NCBI GenBank assembly: GCA_002480565.1 | Contig: DLCK01000066.1 | Location: 1-64,000, forward strand | Source: Phycisphaerales bacterium UBA7800 | GTDB lineage: Bacteria; Planctomycetota; Phycisphaerae; Phycisphaerales; Phycisphaeraceae | Length of the DNA: 64,000 nucleotides | Reading direction: 5' to 3' | Shown here: piece by piece, positions 60,832 through 64,000 of the stretch | Position numbering within the stretch: position 1 is the first letter of the stretch | Layout: each line of letters starts with the position of its first letter | Notes under the pieces: model-generated | Seen by the model: only the letters and a program-made list of their open reading frames with translations | Databases searched by the model: none | What the model was told of the DNA's origin: nothing | Position numbers and translations under genes: made by a program

Positions 60832-61182
60832 CGTGTCAGATTATCCCAAAAAGTCAGTTGGCAGGAACAGTGCATTGAGCATCTAAAAGTCTGCCCTGCT
60901 GCAATTTACTCGCTAGTCTGTCTCAGGTTGCATCAAGGTAGATACAGTTCAAGGCGCCTTGAGCCTGAAAAAGGTAAACGACTATTGTAAAGCAGGAATC
61001 CATTCTGACAAGTCGGCAATCGGCTTGTGACCCATGTTCATTGAAATTTGGCATGGTTTATAACGATTGAACCCTATCCCGACCGGCTGGCCAATCATGC
61101 AGAAGTTCTTATGATTTTGTCGATAGCCGAGTCAGAAGCACGGGTTTTTTAGAAGTGACCAAAGGGCAATACGGGCTGTAAC
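60832..61182. other. Gene-free region
   Basis: I see no gene in these 351 nt. A perfect 14-bp palindrome, TCAAGGCGCCTTGA, lies at 60949-60962. No clear promoter for the glycosyltransferase-response regulator gene could be recognised. Confidence 0.4.
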
Positions 61183-62388
61183 ATGGGCGAAGACAAGATA
61201 TTGTGGATTGTTGTCATGACTCGTCCGGCAATTCCCGGCAAGGTCAAGACACGCCTGGTTGGCGACTTATCCGACCAGCAGGCCGCCGATATCCATATGG
61301 CTTTGATGCAATGCGTGATGACACGTTTATCGCGGATTTATAATCAGATACAGGATCAACCCGTGCGGTTTGGCCTGGCGATTGATGGTGGGCCGACGGC
61401 TTGGGACGCTAGCATCGCTCATGAACCCTGGGAGTTACTGGATCAAGGCCAAGGCGATCTGGGCCAGCGACTTGAGCATGTTTGGGAACACATTGGCAAA
61501 GGTCCGGTGATGTTCTTTGGGATTGACAGTCCTGATGTGCCGCGTGTGGATTTGGAGAATATGATCCACGTCCTGAGTCGCGCCGACGCCGTTTTGGGGC
61601 CCGTTGCCGACGGTGGTTATTGGACGCTTGCCGCCCGTGAATTCCTGCCTCAGTTGCTCATGGGGATCGACTGGGGCTCGGCAAATGTGTACCATCAGAC
61701 GATTGAGGCAGCACGTGAAGCACGAATCGATCTGGCCAGCGGGGCTCATTGGTACGATGTGGATACGCCTGCCGACCTGGCCGCATTGCGTCAGCGGTTG
61801 GAAGTGACACATGATGCAGACCTCATTGCGCTACGGGATCAACTCGACGCGATTTGTAAGGACAATATAGACATGAACACGACATCACAAACACCCGAAT
61901 CAACTCAGGCAGGGGCATCCGACCAGATGGATCTCTCAACTTCGACCATTCTTGTCGTCGATGACAACGCTCAGAACGTCGAACTCATTCAAGCGTATCT
62001 CGAAGAACTCGGCTGTAAGACGTTTGTGGCATACGATGGTTTGGAAGCGATGCAATGGATTGAAAACGTCGACAATCCCATGCCGGACTTGATTCTTCTG
62101 GATGTGATGATGCCACGCATGAGTGGTTTTGAAGTCTGCTCCAAGCTCAAGGAAGACCCCAACACCCGTGCGATTCCAATCATGATGGTCACCGCACTCA
62201 ACGAACTGGGCGACATCGAACGCGGTGTTGAATCCGGCACAGACGACTTCGTCACCAAACCCGTTAACAAACTTGAGTTACTCACACGCGTTAAATCTTT
62301 GCTGCGCGTCCGACACCTTAAGCGTGAACTCGACCGCACCATGGCCTACATTCAGGACATCGAAAAACGCGAAACCTCCGACGAGTAA
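61183..62388 (+). CDS. Fusion of a TIGR04282-like glycosyltransferase and a response-regulator receiver domain
   Basis: Residues 1-215 match the small nucleotidyl/glycosyltransferase group (TIGR04282/DUF2064): VVMTRPAIPGKVKTRL, GPVMFFGIDSPDVP, ADAVLGPVADGGYWTLAAR, WYDVDTPADLAALR. Residues 255-401 form a receiver domain with the acidic pair VVDDN, phospho-acceptor in LILLDVMMPRMSG, VTAL and VTKPVNK, then a helical tail (RVRHLKRELDRTMAYIQDIEKRE). The two parts are in one frame with no stop. However, an internal ATG at 61873 has AAGGA ten bases upstream, so the receiver alone could also be made. No DNA-binding or output domain is attached. Confidence 0.85.
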   Translation: MGEDKILWIVVMTRPAIPGKVKTRLVGDLSDQQAADIHMALMQCVMTRLSRIYNQIQDQPVRFGLAIDGGPTAWDASIAHEPWELLDQGQGDLGQRLEHVWEHIGKGPVMFFGIDSPDVPRVDLENMIHVLSRADAVLGPVADGGYWTLAAREFLPQLLMGIDWGSANVYHQTIEAAREARIDLASGAHWYDVDTPADLAALRQRLEVTHDADLIALRDQLDAICKDNIDMNTTSQTPESTQAGASDQMDLSTSTILVVDDNAQNVELIQAYLEELGCKTFVAYDGLEAMQWIENVDNPMPDLILLDVMMPRMSGFEVCSKLKEDPNTRAIPIMMVTALNELGDIERGVESGTDDFVTKPVNKLELLTRVKSLLRVRHLKRELDRTMAYIQDIEKRETSDE

Positions 62389-62417
62389 ATCAATCGCTTT
62401 AAGAAATAGATAAAACA

Positions 62418-62455
62418 ACACGCGTCACATCACAATGACATGGCGCGTGTTTTTA
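62418..62455 (+). terminator. Rho-independent terminator
   Basis: ACACGCG (62418-62424) and CGCGTGT (62444-62450) form a stem followed by a T run, 30 nt after the fusion-gene stop. Confidence 0.7.
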
Positions 62456-62461
62456 TATCCA

Positions 62462-62494
62462 AATAGCTGCGACATTGCGTGTCGTTGATGCATC
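62462..62494 (+). repeat. Dispersed hairpin repeat, copy 5
   Basis: AATAGCT, then GCGACA and TGTCGT arms (62469-62474, 62480-62485), and TGATGCATC. It is in the convergent gap between the fusion gene and the CE2-like esterase. Confidence 0.5.
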
Positions 62495-62505
62495 ATTGGT
62501 CGCGT

Positions 62506-63576
62506 TTACCACTTCATAATCGACTTGATTTCACCGGTGAGTTGGTCTGCCATCTTCTGCATCTTGCTGTTAGCCGGGTGCCAGTGTCCGCCGATGTCTT
62601 CGTTGACGCCGTTGTAGCCGGGGAAAGTGACTGCATGGATTGCATCATCTTCTGATGCCAGATCCGCCAGCCAATCACTGATGGGTTGTTGAGCCATCGG
62701 GCCGATGCATGCAAAAATCTGCACCTTGGGATAAGCAGCCTTGAGTCGATCAACTGTCTTGCGGTAGGCGCCGACGAAGTTTTCCTTGGTTAACTCCGGT
62801 TTTTGATCCTTGCCACGATACAAGTCATTGGTCCCCAGATTAATGATCACCACGTCCGGCACGTAGCTGGCCATCTCCCAAGTCTGCTTATCGTTAAGTG
62901 GCAATACCCGGTCAAACAACACAGGAATCGTACCTTGGCCAGGCACATCATTGATTCCACGATTGCGGTACATGCCACGTCCTGACCAGCAGATCATCAT
63001 GATGTCCGCGTCGACCTGTCGGGCAGTAATCGCGGCATAGGACATGTAACCATTTTCGTTTTCAGCCGTATTGCCTTTGGATCGGTCGGACTCTTCACTG
63101 CCATATGCGCAGGTGATTGAATCACCAAGCACCATCAGCTTACGCTTTGCTTGAGGTATCGGCAAAAGCTTGGCACCCTCGGAGAGTTCAAAGCCGTTAA
63201 ACGTGGTCTGACCGAAGTAGGCTTCGGTGCGTTGAAAGAGTTCGACCTGATGTTCACCGGGCGAAAGGTTTTGGGCAAGGTTATAGGTTGATTCATTGGG
63301 CGTGACAAAGATTACATGGGTCGGCTCGCCATCGACAATCACCTGCAACGCGATCTTTTTACTTTTGGTCGTCAGCTTGGCGGTGATGGACGTCCCGACA
63401 AATCGGCAACGGATATTGCTTCCCGTCCAACCAAAAGTTTTATCAGCCGTGAAGCGACCGACATATTGGATGTGTGCATCGTCCGGCAAGACGACAACCG
63501 ACTCTGCCCAAACAGTCGCAGAGCAGATGGACAGCAGTAACAGCATTACGATTCGAGAACAGCGTGTGTTGAGCAT
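62506..63576 (-). CDS. Secreted SGNH-type esterase (CE2 acetyl-xylan esterase-like)
   Basis: The 356-residue protein has a signal peptide (IVMLLLLSICSATVWAE), an N-terminal jelly-roll domain (about 26-140), and an SGNH hydrolase domain with VLGDSITCAYG (S153), VVIINLGTNDLYRG (Asn block) and GGHWHPANSKMQ (catalytic His near 333). The two-domain order fits CE2 acetyl esterases, which deacetylate polysaccharide side chains. A promoter with TTGAAA and TATACT lies upstream. It stands alone but fits the polysaccharide theme of the window. Confidence 0.85.
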   Translation of the reverse strand: MLNTRCSRIVMLLLLSICSATVWAESVVVLPDDAHIQYVGRFTADKTFGWTGSNIRCRFVGTSITAKLTTKSKKIALQVIVDGEPTHVIFVTPNESTYNLAQNLSPGEHQVELFQRTEAYFGQTTFNGFELSEGAKLLPIPQAKRKLMVLGDSITCAYGSEESDRSKGNTAENENGYMSYAAITARQVDADIMMICWSGRGMYRNRGINDVPGQGTIPVLFDRVLPLNDKQTWEMASYVPDVVIINLGTNDLYRGKDQKPELTKENFVGAYRKTVDRLKAAYPKVQIFACIGPMAQQPISDWLADLASEDDAIHAVTFPGYNGVNEDIGGHWHPANSKMQKMADQLTGEIKSIMKW

Positions 63577-64000
63577 GGATGGATTGCCTTTGCATTGCGT
63601 TGAACATGGGAAGGGCAGACTGTCTGTTTAATGAAAGTCTGACGGACTGCGGAATGATATGAGTATAGATTGCTTGTCTGCGCTTTCAATTGTCGTTACC
63701 AGCAGATGGCATTTACCCAAAAACGAAGGGAATGCATAAAGGTTTAAATAAATTGCAAAAATTAGGTTGACTGTTCATCACTGTGCTGCTTACTTTTTTT
63801 TAAATCACGCAGGGCAGACTTCTCTGAGCGTCATCTTCAGCCATCAATCGTTTGGCTTTGACTAGATCAGGACTGCGTCAGTTTAAGGTCTGTTTTTGCT
63901 TCTCCGGGCATGATTGCGTTTGAATGATCTGATCGAAATGTATTCACCTTTTCGGTGTGCTATCGCTGCGCCTTGACTTTGTTCACCTCTATCTACGGAG
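63577..64000. other. Gene-free region at the window end, with the esterase promoter
   Basis: On the minus strand TTGAAA (63684-63689) and TATACT (63662-63667) are 16 bp apart and form a good promoter for the CE2-like gene. Beyond it I see no gene in the remaining 300 nt. Confidence 0.45.

Noticed and set aside
1..64000. CRISPR arrays and transposase-type insertion sequences.
   Set aside because: I looked for regularly spaced repeats and for transposase genes with terminal repeats and found none; the only mobile DNA I can support is the tRNA-Glu element.

Overview
The window reads as a chromosome segment of a marine, polysaccharide-degrading planctomycete, most likely class Phycisphaerae. I infer this from eight type II secretion-like pseudopilins with the planctomycete-style N-terminus and C-terminal H-X9-DG-like motif, from two formylglycine sulfatases, and from many secreted carbohydrate-active enzymes under LacI/GntR regulators. 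No rRNA or species marker is present, so the assignment is an inference.

Layout. 1-9.8 kb: an ArsC/Spx-like reductase, then a plus-strand module of LacI regulator, CBM9-GH-CBM9 enzyme, pseudopilin, cytosolic beta-propeller (oligogalacturonate-lyase-like), second pseudopilin and a GH16-like enzyme. 9.8-14 kb (minus): Gfo/Idh/MocA oxidoreductase and a two-sulfatase operon. 14.4-16 kb: class I fumarate hydratase. 16.1-21.2 kb (minus): GntR-type regulator, beta-helix protein, pseudopilin, second beta-helix protein. 21.4-25.3 kb (plus, divergent): LacI regulator, overlapping pseudopilin, clan GH-A-like enzyme. 25.3-27.7 kb: FAD oxidoreductase and a divergent PocR-AraC regulator. 27.6-34.1 kb (minus): GntR regulator, two pseudopilins, heparinase II/III-like lyase, sodium:solute symporter. 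34.4-42 kb: a second heparinase-like lyase, a second Gfo/Idh/MocA protein, a COG2509-type flavoprotein and several unknown genes. 42-50.5 kb (minus): two more modules, each regulator, pseudopilin, glycoside hydrolase. 50.7-52.3 kb: a small membrane protein and an NmrA-like SDR protein.

52.35-59.03 kb is an integrated mobile element bounded by 69-bp direct repeats. The right repeat lies in the 3' end of an intact tRNA-Glu(UUC). Cargo, in order: HUH replication initiator, RelE-like toxin and XRE antitoxin, second XRE protein, AT-rich AIPR (abortive infection) protein, ribbon-helix-helix protein, excisionase-like HTH and tyrosine integrase. The integrase frame runs through the attachment core, so circularisation would give it a different, longer C-terminus.

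59-64 kb: a Tat-type lipoprotein amidase, an unknown protein, a glycosyltransferase-response regulator fusion and a CE2-like esterase.

The main theme is six repeated cassettes, each joining one sugar-type regulator, one or two dedicated pseudopilins and one or more secreted or lyase enzymes. Three of the LacI-family genes also carry two tandem operator-like palindromes at their own promoters.
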